DNA of 15,469 bases from an uncultured Alphaproteobacteria bacterium (GTDB lineage Bacteria > Pseudomonadota > Alphaproteobacteria > CASFRQ01 > SAAU01): NCBI GenBank assembly GCA_949296785.1, contig CASFRQ010000151.1, forward strand, positions 1 through 15,469. Direction: 5' to 3'. The notes under the pieces are model-generated. The model saw only the letters and a program-made list of their open reading frames with translations, was not told where the DNA came from and searched no databases. The position numbers and the translations under genes are program-made. This document shows positions 1 to 7,826 of this stretch, one piece after another. Numbering within the stretch: position 1 is the first letter of the stretch; the number at the start of each line of letters is the position of its first letter.

Positions 1-1040
1 ATACCGGAAATTTCCGTAATGAATTTCGCGAAATTGGCGCCGTAAAAAGTCGTTACATATTGCATCACCTTAAAGGCCAGCCACAAAGCCAACCCCACGC
101 TGAACAGCATTAAAACCGGCAAACGGAGCGTTTCATAAATATTCGTCGCAACCCAGTTGGCCGTGTCAAACAAATCCGAAAATAAAGGACATACCCAACA
201 ACCACCCGTTTCCCGCCACTTTATCAAAGTTTTTTCATAAACAGATTTTTTATAAAATTTACCTATACCCTGATTAAGTTTGTCTATCGTATCAACTATA
301 GGCTCTAATCTATCTTTATTCTCTTGATAATACTTCATAAAATCATCAGCCGTCATTTCAGACAAATCTTCGCCTGTTTTATCTTCAGCCAAAATTTTCA
401 TAAGTTCCAAAAAATTTTCATCACTTAAGTATGCATTTTCAAGATTTTCAGTCTCCTGTTTGTCAAGAGTATTATTAATCGACTCCATAACTTTATTGTA
501 TGGATTATTAAGAGCCGAACAAAGAGAACCCGGACCATGCGTTTTACAAGAAACATAACCATGTGACTCGGGTAAATAATATTCTCCTTGAATATTTTGT
601 TTCAAATTTTTTTGAATTTCACTCCTAAGCTCTTCAATACCTCCATAAAAATTTTCAAACCCTAAATTTTTGGCGATCTCAGTTATCGTTCCATTTGAGA
701 AACTCTCTCCCCTTTCACCATTAGCTATATCAAGTATAAAATTATAAAGATCATTTTTCGTACACATGTAGTTAAAACATCTTTGATTCGCTACTTTTTT
801 ATTTTCTGTATACCATAGGGATTCTTTAACCTCTTTTGCCGTGTCCAAATTTATTTCGCCTCTATCGCCATCAACATAAAAATCATTCACTTTTTTACAG
901 GTTTCATCAGACATGGAAGGGAGAGAATAATTACCTAAAAGTTTTTTCAAATCATCACAATTTTCAACAGCGGCGACAGAAGACGAAACCGTAAAAAAGA
1001 AAAAAAATATAAACGAGACAAAACGAAACAAAAAAGACAT
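1..1040 (-). CDS. VirB6/TrbL-like secretion protein with CWxC motif, C-terminus cut by window edge
   Basis: The frame reads leftward from an ATG at 1040 and is still open at the edge, giving about 346 residues. An AAAAGGG tract lies about 10 nt upstream of the start. Residues 1-23 form a Sec signal peptide (very Phe-rich, ending SSVAA). Residues 24-280 are a polar, probably periplasmic domain with six cysteines, including CFNYMC and a C-x8-C pair. C281-W-V-C284 follows, then the first hydrophobic segment containing LFSVGLALWLAF. The block from C281 to W320 aligns without gaps to the proteins at 11223, 13945 and 15140. By analogy with those it should be a polytopic inner-membrane component of a type IV secretion or conjugation apparatus. 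The family call rests on this paralogy and on topology, because most of the membrane domain is outside the window. It has its own promoter, downstream of a terminator. Confidence 0.7.
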   Translation of the reverse strand, partial: MSFLFRFVSFIFFFFFTVSSSVAAVENCDDLKKLLGNYSLPSMSDETCKKVNDFYVDGDRGEINLDTAKEVKESLWYTENKKVANQRCFNYMCTKNDLYNFILDIANGERGESFSNGTITEIAKNLGFENFYGGIEELRSEIQKNLKQNIQGEYYLPESHGYVSCKTHGPGSLCSALNNPYNKVMESINNTLDKQETENLENAYLSDENFLELMKILAEDKTGEDLSEMTADDFMKYYQENKDRLEPIVDTIDKLNQGIGKFYKKSVYEKTLIKWRETGGCWVCPLFSDLFDTANWVATNIYETLRLPVLMLFSVGLALWLAFKVMQYVTTFYGANFAKFITEISG

Positions 1041-1071
1041 AAGAGAACCCTTTTAATTTTTCTATGTCTCT

Positions 1072-1100
1072 AGTATATCAAAATCAAGAAAATATGAAAA
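1072..1100 (-). promoter_or_regulatory. Predicted sigma70-type promoter of the leftward CWxC gene
   Basis: On the minus strand a -35-like TTTTCA is followed after 17 nt by TATACT, about 32 nt before the start codon. The pieces TGATATACT and AAAAGGGTTCT resemble TGATATAAT and AAAAGGGTTTT in front of the 836-aa paralog at 11223. The -35 is weak (4 of 6). Confidence 0.5.
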
Positions 1101-1106
1101 GCTAAA

Positions 1107-1143
1107 AAAAACCGTCCTTCAAACAAATCAAAGGACGGTTTTT
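1107..1143 (-). terminator. Rho-independent terminator after the leftward lipoprotein gene
   Basis: A perfect stem pairs AACCGTCCTT with AAGGACGGTT across an 11-nt loop, flanked by A and T runs on both sides, so it could act in both directions. It lies 25 nt past the stop of the 190-aa lipoprotein gene and before the promoter of the CWxC gene, separating the two transcripts. Confidence 0.85.
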
Positions 1144-1168
1144 CTTTTTATATTTAATAATCAAATAA

Positions 1169-1741
1169 TTATTCGTTAACTCTTTGTCGTTCTTCTCCAA
1201 CAGAAGGTATTTCTGCATTTTTTACGACAGTATAGGAATTATCATTTGCTGCATGACCAACCTCTTTTTTAGGATATAAAGACCATAAGAAATCAACTTT
1301 TTCCTGGTATGTCCCCTGCAGATTCATCGCTTCTTTTCTCATTTTTTCTATTTCTTCATCGCTATAGCCAACCTCTCGAAATGCATAACCTAAAGCAATT
1401 TCAGATTTTGTCATATCATACGGGAAATCCTTCCCTTCCCAAACAGCCACAACAGATTGTACAAATGTCAAAGAAGCATCATAAAAATCATTTTGAACCT
1501 TTGAAAGATTGGGGTCATCCTCATATCTTTGAGCCAAAAAGGCATCAACATCCTCCTTCTGAGCCGGTTGCTCTTGCGTTGGCTGTTCTTGAGTCGGTTG
1601 GTTTTGCGCCTGCCCTTTGGTGCAAGCCGTCATAGATGTCAACGTCAATGCCGCCATCGTTACAATCAACGCAGCTTTTAGAGATAATTTTTTCTTCTTC
1701 GTATCCGCAGATTTTGCCGTTTTGACATCTTCTTTTTCCAT
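1169..1741 (-). CDS. Predicted lipoprotein with Q-rich linker (190 aa)
   Basis: The ATG at 1741 has AAGGAG 7 nt upstream. About 22 charged, lysine-rich residues precede a hydrophobic segment (L21 to T38) ending in a lipobox-like M-T-A-C40. The mature protein begins with a linker repeating PTQEQ, then an acidic, probably helical domain. The Cys and the topology suggest an envelope lipoprotein. The charged extension before the signal is longer than usual, and Met at -3 is a less common lipobox residue. The gene sits directly upstream of the CWxC protein, with a terminator between. The same plan occurs at 10468, so I infer a shared role, possibly an accessory lipoprotein of the secretion machine. 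At 190 aa it is much longer than classical VirB7. No named family recognised. Confidence 0.75.
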   Translation of the reverse strand: MEKEDVKTAKSADTKKKKLSLKAALIVTMAALTLTSMTACTKGQAQNQPTQEQPTQEQPAQKEDVDAFLAQRYEDDPNLSKVQNDFYDASLTFVQSVVAVWEGKDFPYDMTKSEIALGYAFREVGYSDEEIEKMRKEAMNLQGTYQEKVDFLWSLYPKKEVGHAANDNSYTVVKNAEIPSVGEERQRVNE

Positions 1742-2133
1742 TGCTTGCTCCTTCCGTCAACAAAAATTCTTTCCTCTGTTTTTGGAATTAACACTTAAAA
1801 TTTATTTTGTCAATACTTTTAAAACAGCACCCAAAAAAAGAAAAAGGAGAAGCTTTTTCCTTATAAATGCCAGGATTAAATCATATATGGACAAAAATCA
1901 AACAGTCAAAGCAAGCGCGATGCATAAAAGCAAAATAATTATAACAGAAACAACATGGACTTTTTTAATTTCTATTTTGTTCTTTTCCCGAATCATCCTT
2001 ACTTCCTTTCATTTTTTTCAATACCGTCCAAGTCAAAAATATACCGTCTTCCAAAATATCACCTTTAAATCCTCTTGAAATCCTGGACTTTTTATTTTAT
2101 CAATTAAGTATTATAAAGCTATAGGAGTAAAAC
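1742..2133. other. Intergenic region between divergent genes
   Basis: The left part holds the leader and promoter of the minus-strand lipoprotein gene. In the rest I find no convincing gene. An open frame at 1887-2078 (63 codons, ATG start) would give one hydrophobic helix, but its nearest Shine-Dalgarno-like AGGA is too far away and its composition is no different from non-coding AT-rich DNA. The AGGAG before 2134 belongs to the next gene. TATTAT at 2109-2114 could be its -10, without a clear -35. Confidence 0.5.
1785..1813 (-). promoter_or_regulatory. Strong sigma70-type promoter for the leftward lipoprotein gene
   Basis: Minus strand: a perfect TTGACA (1813-1808), a 17-nt spacer and TAATTC (1790-1785), about 44 nt before the start codon. 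The lipoprotein gene at 10468 is also preceded by a perfect TTGACA. Confidence 0.65.
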
Positions 2134-2829
2134 ATGATTGATATGGCGAACCTTACCCCCGTTCCCGAAGAAATCCAGGAAGAAACAAAGTCCGTTTCAG
2201 AAAGGTGCGCGGAACTTTACCAACTGCTTTACAATAACCGGGCCGTCTTGAAAGACGCTCCGGCCCTGCGTCTGAAACCACAGGATTTGAGCAACCTTTC
2301 CAACCCGGACATCTATCGGGCGATGAGAGAGGATTTACGCCGGATGATTATATACCTTTTGGGCAATCCGAGGGCGGAGGATCTGACAGTTTCCAAAATG
2401 CTTGATATTTTGGAAAAATATTACAAACCGGAGGATTTCTGGCATGCCGTCATTCTGGAATATATTGAAATTGAACATGAAGAGGAAGGTTCCCGGTTAC
2501 GCAGCCGCCGACGGGAATTAATTGAGCAGACGGAAAACCTCTTGGCCCAACTGCAGGAAAAGGAAGAGCAAAAACGGGAAATAATCCATTCTTTCGTAGA
2601 AAAGATAGCGCCGCTCAACATCCCTGTTGACGCCCGTCAACTGATTACAAACTATTTAAATTTAGCTTCTATAGACCAGGACAAGGCTTGGGCTATTCTT
2701 ACGACAAACCCGCTTTATTTCGCACCCTTGAAGGTTACTGACAAAAAAGGAAAACTGCTCATCACGCCCAAACAGGCAAAAAACATGAACAGGGATTTGG
2801 CAAAATTTTTAAAATCCGTCAAAGTGTAA
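2134..2829 (+). CDS. Uncharacterised coiled-coil protein (231 aa)
   Basis: AGGAG lies 7 nt before the ATG, which fixes this start over the in-frame ATG at 2143. The protein is soluble, with no signal peptide or membrane segment. Residues about 1-105 look helical with several prolines near the start. Residues about 110-150 are rich in Glu, Arg, Gln and Leu and look like a coiled coil. Residues 150-231 form a further helical and mixed region ending in a basic tail (KFLKSVKV). I recognise no family or catalytic motif. The next gene starts 79 nt downstream with its own promoter, and no terminator separates them, so some read-through is possible. Base composition is higher in GC than the neighbouring intergenic DNA, which supports real coding. 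Confidence 0.75.
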   Translation: MIDMANLTPVPEEIQEETKSVSERCAELYQLLYNNRAVLKDAPALRLKPQDLSNLSNPDIYRAMREDLRRMIIYLLGNPRAEDLTVSKMLDILEKYYKPEDFWHAVILEYIEIEHEEEGSRLRSRRRELIEQTENLLAQLQEKEEQKREIIHSFVEKIAPLNIPVDARQLITNYLNLASIDQDKAWAILTTNPLYFAPLKVTDKKGKLLITPKQAKNMNRDLAKFLKSVKV

Positions 2830-2838
2830 CGAATATTA

Positions 2839-2867
2839 TAGACAAAATATTTTTTCTTTGTTATACT
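2839..2867 (+). promoter_or_regulatory. Predicted promoter of the 466-aa gene
   Basis: TAGACA (2839-2844), a 17-nt spacer and TATACT (2862-2867) lie 41 nt before the ATG. The CTTTGTTATA around the -10 recurs exactly at the promoter before 4870. Confidence 0.6.
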
Positions 2868-2908
2868 GACTTACATAAATAAAAAGCCGAATATGTCGGA
2901 GGATAAAA

Positions 2909-4309
2909 ATGGATGAAGAATTAGTTGGGTTGGGAAGCATCAGTGAGCTTTTTATGTCTGAAGAAGAATTAAAAAGTTCTAAGGATTCCCATAACGGAAA
3001 AACACCTTCCGAAGTTGAAAAAGAAAGACAGGCAACCATAGAAAAAGCGGAGGAAACCGCAACTTATGCCAATCCGGGTTATGAAAGTGGTTCCGATATG
3101 GACAGTTTCGCGGACACTTTGCAAGAACAGAGAAAAGATAAAATCAAAAACGATCTGAAAAGTAAGGTGGATTCTATCGGCGATTTAAATAAGCTGGCGG
3201 ATGTTTATGAGAGCCTTATGACGGAAAAAGAGCTGGAAGAGTATAAAAACAGCCATCACGGCAAAACGCCGTCGGAAATTGAAAAAAGCCTGCAAGAAAA
3301 AGAAGCGGCGCTTTCCATACAAGAAGCGGGTTATGAAAGTGATGACACCGTTTCGGATTATATTGATTTTGCTCAAGACAAAAGAAGGAAAGAGTTCAAA
3401 GACCGAATAAAAGAGCAGATTGATAACCCTGCTCACAGAGGGGAAAAAGAAAACTCTCTTGAGAAAGAAGAGGTTTTAGAAATTTCGGAACAAGAAGTAC
3501 AAAAAGAAGAACAAAAAGAACCGACCGGAAAAATAGATGAAGGAAAAACCATAGAAATTAAAGAAGCCGCGGAGGATACTCAACAGAACCCTCTTTACCT
3601 GAAACCTTACAAGTATGAACAAAACCATACTTTTCTCCATGCGGCTGACAGAGTATGGGGTGCTTTTTCAAAAGAAGGTACTATTGAAGACGCCTTTATG
3701 ATGGCTACTTTAGCCGTTATGACGCTTCCGTTAACAATGGCGGCCGATCTGACCGCGCATTTGGTTGACCAGCTAAAAAAAAGGCAGGAGCACTATTTTA
3801 ATCAGAAAATGGAATATAACAATAAAAACCTTGAGAAGTTTATGAACGGAAAAGACGGAGAGGGGCTCAGCAGGTATGGTATTGCCCCGCCAAAGTCAAA
3901 AGAGGAATATCCCGCCGTCCTGCTTCAGGTTTTAAACAAAAAAGTAAACGAGGAAATTCAGGCATTAAGAGATAAAGGTGTTTCCGAAGAATCCATCAGT
4001 AATCGCAAAATCAGAAAAGAGGCGATGGCCGACATGTTCGGGGAAATCTTTAATCGCGTACCGGAAGAATTGACCGCGAAAGAGGTTAAAGACCTAAAAA
4101 GAAGTTTAAAAGATGTAAAAAAATACTTTCCAAGTGATGAGCAAAAGAATACGGCCGATAACCTTAAAGAACAAAATAAAGCTTACGGAGATGCAAAAAG
4201 AAGTTATGACGCAGACACAAACCGGATCAGACGCGCCAGAGCTGGAAAAAAGATTATGCATCAATACAACAGAAATCTCAACAGAGGCAATGAAGGAAAT
4301 GTTGCCTAG
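2909..4309 (+). CDS. Uncharacterised acidic repeat protein (466 aa), single-gene unit
   Basis: GGAGG lies about 6 nt before the ATG. The N-terminal third is a tandem duplication: residues about 5-85 and 93-171 align, with SHNGKTPSEVEK matching SHHGKTPSEIEK, GYES matching GYES, and a charged helix closing each copy. A highly charged Glu/Lys linker follows (about 172-225). Residues about 255-285 hold the one hydrophobic stretch (MMATLAVMTLPLTMAADL), long enough for a membrane helix or buried hairpin. The rest is charged and helical, ending in a basic tail with clustered Arg and Lys. There is no signal peptide. It has its own promoter and terminator. I recognise no family. The basic C-terminus and position between two secretion-type loci make a secreted substrate conceivable, but nothing in the sequence shows it. 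A structural or regulatory cytoplasmic protein is as likely. Confidence 0.8.
   Translation: MDEELVGLGSISELFMSEEELKSSKDSHNGKTPSEVEKERQATIEKAEETATYANPGYESGSDMDSFADTLQEQRKDKIKNDLKSKVDSIGDLNKLADVYESLMTEKELEEYKNSHHGKTPSEIEKSLQEKEAALSIQEAGYESDDTVSDYIDFAQDKRRKEFKDRIKEQIDNPAHRGEKENSLEKEEVLEISEQEVQKEEQKEPTGKIDEGKTIEIKEAAEDTQQNPLYLKPYKYEQNHTFLHAADRVWGAFSKEGTIEDAFMMATLAVMTLPLTMAADLTAHLVDQLKKRQEHYFNQKMEYNNKNLEKFMNGKDGEGLSRYGIAPPKSKEEYPAVLLQVLNKKVNEEIQALRDKGVSEESISNRKIRKEAMADMFGEIFNRVPEELTAKEVKDLKRSLKDVKKYFPSDEQKNTADNLKEQNKAYGDAKRSYDADTNRIRRARAGKKIMHQYNRNLNRGNEGNVA
2921..3421 (+). repeat. Two tandem protein-coding repeats of about 80 codons
   Basis: Copy 1 is about 2921-3163 and copy 2 about 3185-3421, with period 88 codons (matching Ser codons at 2987 and 3251). 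The copies share LMSEEEL/LMTEKEL-like, SHxGKTPSExEK and GYES elements. DNA identity is clearly lower than protein identity, so the duplication is old. Confidence 0.75.
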
Positions 4310-4336
4310 CAGGTTTTATCTTATATAAGTAATAAA

Positions 4337-4364
4337 GAAAGCCCGGTTTTTCCCGGGCTTTTTC
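4337..4364 (+). terminator. Rho-independent terminator after the 466-aa gene
   Basis: A GC-rich stem, AAAGCCCGG against CCGGGCTTT with a 6-nt loop, is followed by a T run. It starts about 28 nt after the stop codon. Confidence 0.9.
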
Positions 4365-4408
4365 TATTCAAAGGATGCAGACTCCGATACGTCCCTCAAA
4401 AAAAGGGG

Positions 4409-4579
4409 TTTCTTTATTTTTCGGTCATCCTTATCCCTCTTTTATGGGGAATCGGCCTTTATTTCTTTATCAAGGTCCATTGGATAAAAAAATTAAAAAA
4501 TCCTTTTGCCAACTTCCGAAAAAATGCCCGCCGTCGTCAATTGATTAAAACGGAAAAAGGCCTTTTTAGCATTATTTGA
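4409..4579 (+). pseudogene. Truncated partial copy of the downstream two-TM protein gene
   Basis: 4409 to about 4558 matches about 5048-5200, inside the gene at 4870, at roughly 90% by hand alignment. The frame is preserved and reads KGFLYFSVILIPLLWG, then a membrane helix and the basic KKLKNPFANFR segment, as in the intact gene. It diverges after QLIK and stops at a TGA at 4577-4579. There is no in-frame ATG and no ribosome site, and both the first membrane helix and the whole soluble part are missing, so it is a gene fragment. It sits directly behind the terminator at 4337. Confidence 0.85.
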
Positions 4580-4804
4580 AAACCGACGAAATTTTAATTT
4601 CCCAAGGAACAATACTGCTTAAGATGTCGGGGAACTACACACCATGATATACAACTCTGAAAGAAATAAAAACATCTCTTTGTACCGAAAGTATCGTTTT
4701 GAGTCTCCATAAAATCCTGTCCCAAAAAAACAACTTTCTGCAGGGAAAATTTCAAAAAAACAAGAAAAGAAACGGCATTTTTTCCCATTTTTTCTTTTTC
4801 CCCA
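4580..4804. other. Intergenic stretch with no supported gene
   Basis: Open frames exist here: a TTG-initiated N-terminal extension of the gene at 4870 beginning at 4699, and a minus-strand frame of 64 codons at 4594-4788. Neither has a ribosome site. The extension would start upstream of the predicted promoter of its own gene. I see no strong hairpin or repeat. Confidence 0.5.
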
Positions 4805-4832
4805 TTGTTTTTTTTATTCTCTTTGTTATAGT
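4805..4832 (+). promoter_or_regulatory. Predicted promoter of the two-TM acidic protein gene
   Basis: TTGTTT (4805-4810), 16 nt, then TATAGT (4827-4832), 37 nt before the ATG at 4870. CTTTGTTATA overlaps the -10, as at 2839-2867. This promoter decides against a start at 4699. Confidence 0.55.
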
Positions 4833-4869
4833 AAATAAAAAGTCAATTACAAAAAACTTTAAGGAAAAA

Positions 4870-6291
4870 ATGTCAAAGCCTTTGCGCCGGATTCTTCTTT
4901 TCTTTTTATGGACGTATTTATACGCCGGTTTTTGTTATCTCTTTTTCCTATGGGTTTTTAACTTTAATATTTTTAAAGCAACCAACTGGATTTTCTTATA
5001 TACACAGTTTGTTGACTTGGAATGGGTTATCAGTGACCCTTGGGATGTTTTCTTTATTTTTTCTGTCATCCTTATCCCTTTTTTATGGGGAATCGGCCTT
5101 TATTTCTTTATCAAGATTAATTGGATAAAAAAATTAAAAAATCCTTTTGCCAACTTCCGGGAAAATATCCGTCGCCGTCAATTGATTAAAATGGCAAAAG
5201 AAGGGAAAATCCAAATCGCAAAGCCAACCTCTTCCGCCACCCTGCGCCCGCAAAAGTTAAGGACGGCCGGCAGCTTGACAGACTTTTCGTTTTTAGAAAA
5301 GGGACAAAAAGGAAACGGCGTCCAGTCGGATATTTTAAATTCAACCTCCGAAAAAGAAAAAGAAAAAGCAAGGGATCTCTCCCGTCAAGAACAGGAAGAT
5401 ATTTCAATACACCATGGGCCTTCTTCCGTCCGAACAAGTCTTCAAGAAGAGGAAATCGGCAGAAGAGAATCTTCCTTGGAAATTTCGGCAAATTCGGATG
5501 CTGAAAGAGGGCTTATTGTGGATAAAAACGCGCCGGTTGTTTTCCAAAAAGCCAGAGAACTTGCTTCTTCCCTGGGTTTTTCCGTTTTTGAAAACGTAAA
5601 AACACAGGAATCCATCCTTTCTTTTGTCATCTCTTATGATGAGCGGGCGTGGGCTTTTGACTTTCTCATAGAACCAACAACGGAATGGATCGCCGATGAA
5701 GAGGAATTTGACGGGGAAGCACCCGTTTGGTTTACCGACAAGGCTCAAATAACCTCTCCTTTTTATATGCTTTGCAAGGACTCTCTTGCCCTTGAAAAAG
5801 AGGCGGAAGCGCCTGTACAACCCGTCCTGGTTGTTGCGGCCGGTAATATTCTGAATGTTCAGAACTGTCTGCCCGTCTGGAAAGAAAAAGGGGGGGCCGT
5901 CGTTCGTTTTATGCAGGGGAAACCGGCAGAACTGCCTACTTTAGAAGATTATCTTAAGGAAGAAATCCAAAAAGTAAAAAGTACTCCATCATCCGACTTA
6001 AAACCGACCGGACAAAAAGAAAGCACAACTGAAAACTTTGAAAAAGAAACAGGTGAAGAAGCTGCGTCTGCCGTTCAAAAAAACATAAGAGAAAAGGACG
6101 AAGAGGCATCTTTCCGAGATGAAGATTTTGAAGATGATATTTTTGAAAAAGACTTTTTCTGGGACGAAGAAAAGGAAAAAGGAATCTCCGAGAAAGGAGA
6201 GGACACATTTTCCGACGACGATTTCTTTGACGATGCCGATTTAACGGATGAAGAAAAAGAACTTTTGAAAATCGCGAAAGAAATAAAATAA
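4870..6291 (+). CDS. Uncharacterised membrane-anchored protein with acidic tail (473 aa)
   Basis: The ATG at 4870 is preceded by AAGGAA and lies just downstream of a promoter. Two hydrophobic helices (about residues 8-32 and 57-80) form an N-terminal hairpin, followed by a strongly basic juxtamembrane segment (KKLKNPFANFR to RRRQLIK) that should face the cytoplasm. Residues about 110-220 are a low-complexity charged linker. Residues about 223-365 look like a compact alpha/beta domain, with the hydrophobic strands FVISY and VLVVAAGN and the motif APVWFTDKAQI. The last about 90 residues are very acidic with DEDFEDD and DDDFFDD clusters. I recognise no family. The fold order loosely recalls nuclease-like alpha/beta domains, but I see no clear catalytic Glu-x-Lys pair. 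A partial copy lies upstream. glgA begins 48 nt after its stop, probably on the same transcript. Confidence 0.8.
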   Translation: MSKPLRRILLFFLWTYLYAGFCYLFFLWVFNFNIFKATNWIFLYTQFVDLEWVISDPWDVFFIFSVILIPFLWGIGLYFFIKINWIKKLKNPFANFRENIRRRQLIKMAKEGKIQIAKPTSSATLRPQKLRTAGSLTDFSFLEKGQKGNGVQSDILNSTSEKEKEKARDLSRQEQEDISIHHGPSSVRTSLQEEEIGRRESSLEISANSDAERGLIVDKNAPVVFQKARELASSLGFSVFENVKTQESILSFVISYDERAWAFDFLIEPTTEWIADEEEFDGEAPVWFTDKAQITSPFYMLCKDSLALEKEAEAPVQPVLVVAAGNILNVQNCLPVWKEKGGAVVRFMQGKPAELPTLEDYLKEEIQKVKSTPSSDLKPTGQKESTTENFEKETGEEAASAVQKNIREKDEEASFRDEDFEDDIFEKDFFWDEEKEKGISEKGEDTFSDDDFFDDADLTDEEKELLKIAKEIK

Positions 6292-6339
6292 CACATTAAA
6301 TGTTACATGATAAATAAGAGAAGCCATAGGGGAAGAAAA

Positions 6340-7803
6340 ATGAACATTTTGTTTTTATCCAGCGAAATTGCGCCTTTTGCCAAAAGCGGCGGTTTGGCAG
6401 ATGTTTCGGGGGCGCTTCCCTTCGCTCTGAAGAAAAAAGGAGCGGACATCAAAGTCATGATGCCCCTTTATTCTTCTCTTCAAAAAGACAAATACAGGAT
6501 ACAAAAACTGTATGACAATGCCTGTGTCCGAATGGGTAATTGCGAGGAATTTTTCAGCGTTTACCACACAGCGGAACCGGAAGGGATTGACGTCTATTTT
6601 ATAGAATTCAACAAATACTTTGACCGCAACGGGCTCTATGACGATAAATTCTCCAGAGAGGAATACAAAGACAATGCATATCGTTATGCGTTTTTTTGCC
6701 GCGCAGCCCTTCAAACTGCTCAAGATATTAGCTTTTGTCCCGATATTGTGCATGTCAATGACTGGCAGACGGCGCTGGTTCCTTACATTTTAAAAAAGAA
6801 AGAAAATCCTTTTTTTGAAAAGACTCAGAGCGTTCTGACCATTCACAATATCGGATATCAAGGAGTTTATGACGCTTCCGTCCTGGACTACGCCGGTATT
6901 GATCGGAAAGATTTCCGGCCTGATGCTTTTGAAGACTACGGCCGCGTTAATTTATTAAAAGGCGGCATTGCCTTTGCGGACAAAATCACAACCGTCAGCC
7001 CGAAATACGCTCAAGAAATCCTAGGTTATCCCGGCGGGATGGGGATGGAGTTCCTACTGCAAAAAAGAAAAGCGGATTTGACGGGTTTTCTCAACGGTAT
7101 TGATACAAAAGAATGGAATCCTTCTTCTGACAAACGGATAAAGTATAACTACGACCTGTTGACTTTTAAAGAAGGAAAAGCAAAAAATAAAGCCGCCGTT
7201 CAGGATATTTTCTATCTGGAAAAAACAAACAAACCTCTTTTCTCCATGATAGCGCGTCTGGTGTCCCAGAAGGGCGTCTCTCTCCTGGCCGATTGTCTGG
7301 AACCCGTCTTGAACACAATGGAATGTCAGATTGTCATCGTGGGCTCAGGGGAAGCGGGAGTTCAGGATTATTTTTCCTCACTATGTACAAAATATCTCGG
7401 AAAGTTCGGTTGTTATATCGGCTATCAGGAAGATTTGGCTCATCAGGTTGAGGCCGGCAGTGATTTTTTCATTATGCCTTCTCTTTACGAACCGTGCGGC
7501 CTAAACCAAATGTACAGCCAGGTTTACGGAACTTTGCCCATCGTACGCGGAACGGGCGGCTTGGAAGATACGGTTATCAATTATGATGAGCAAACGGGAA
7601 CCGGAACAGGTTTTAAATTTTACGACATCTCGTCCAAAGCCCTTTACAACACCATCGGTTGGGCCAACGCAACTTATTACGACCGGCCGGAACATATTCA
7701 AAAAATGATTGTTCAGGCAATGAAGCAAGATTTCTCGTGGAATAAATCCGCCGAACTTTATATGGGGCTGTACAGGGAACTCTACGCACGAACGCACGAA
7801 TAG
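6340..7803 (+). CDS. glgA: Glycogen synthase, GT5 family (487 aa)
   Basis: Transfers glucose from ADP-glucose to the non-reducing end of an alpha-1,4-glucan in the cytoplasm. The start at 6340 is chosen over 6307 because AGGGGAAG lies just upstream and MNILFLSSEIAPFAKSGG matches the usual GlgA N-terminus. Visible motifs are K15-S-G-G-L for the nucleotide sugar (usually KTGGL), HVNDW near residue 138, LTIHNIGYQG near 165, ARLVSQKG near 303, and the C-terminal LYEPCGLNQMYSQVYG with E384, followed by RGTGGLEDTV. Length and both Rossmann halves are normal for the family. No glgB, glgC or glgP is adjacent, so the pathway genes must lie elsewhere or be missing. The gene probably shares a transcript with the acidic membrane protein gene 48 nt upstream. 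The family call is firm; donor specificity is inferred from the family. Confidence 0.95.
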   Translation: MNILFLSSEIAPFAKSGGLADVSGALPFALKKKGADIKVMMPLYSSLQKDKYRIQKLYDNACVRMGNCEEFFSVYHTAEPEGIDVYFIEFNKYFDRNGLYDDKFSREEYKDNAYRYAFFCRAALQTAQDISFCPDIVHVNDWQTALVPYILKKKENPFFEKTQSVLTIHNIGYQGVYDASVLDYAGIDRKDFRPDAFEDYGRVNLLKGGIAFADKITTVSPKYAQEILGYPGGMGMEFLLQKRKADLTGFLNGIDTKEWNPSSDKRIKYNYDLLTFKEGKAKNKAAVQDIFYLEKTNKPLFSMIARLVSQKGVSLLADCLEPVLNTMECQIVIVGSGEAGVQDYFSSLCTKYLGKFGCYIGYQEDLAHQVEAGSDFFIMPSLYEPCGLNQMYSQVYGTLPIVRGTGGLEDTVINYDEQTGTGTGFKFYDISSKALYNTIGWANATYYDRPEHIQKMIVQAMKQDFSWNKSAELYMGLYRELYARTHE

Positions 7804-7805
7804 AA

Positions 7806-7826
7806 AAAACAAATCCGATTTGTTTT
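7806..7826 (+). terminator. AT-rich inverted repeat after glgA, possible weak terminator
   Basis: AAAACAAATC pairs perfectly with GATTTGTTTT across a single C, only 2 nt after the glgA stop. The stem is AT-rich and the T run lies within it, so termination would be weak. glgA and rlmH converge here, so some termination is expected. From 7827 to 8029 I find no supported gene. Confidence 0.35.

Noticed and set aside
1617..2078. Plus-strand frame of 153 codons
   Set aside because: Its first part is antisense to the 190-aa lipoprotein gene, which has a good start and promoter. The 63-codon part after 1887 lacks a usable ribosome site.
4699..4869. 57-codon N-terminal extension of the 473-aa protein from a TTG
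   Set aside because: It has no ribosome site, begins upstream of the predicted promoter at 4805-4832, and the ATG at 4870 has AAGGAA and starts a normal membrane protein N-terminus.
5404..5820. Minus-strand frame of 138 codons inside the 473-aa gene
   Set aside because: Shadow frame opposite a well-supported gene, basic and low in structure, without a promoter or ribosome site.
6307..6339. Eleven-residue extension of GlgA
   Set aside because: The family normally begins at the MNILFLSSE segment, and the best ribosome site precedes 6340.
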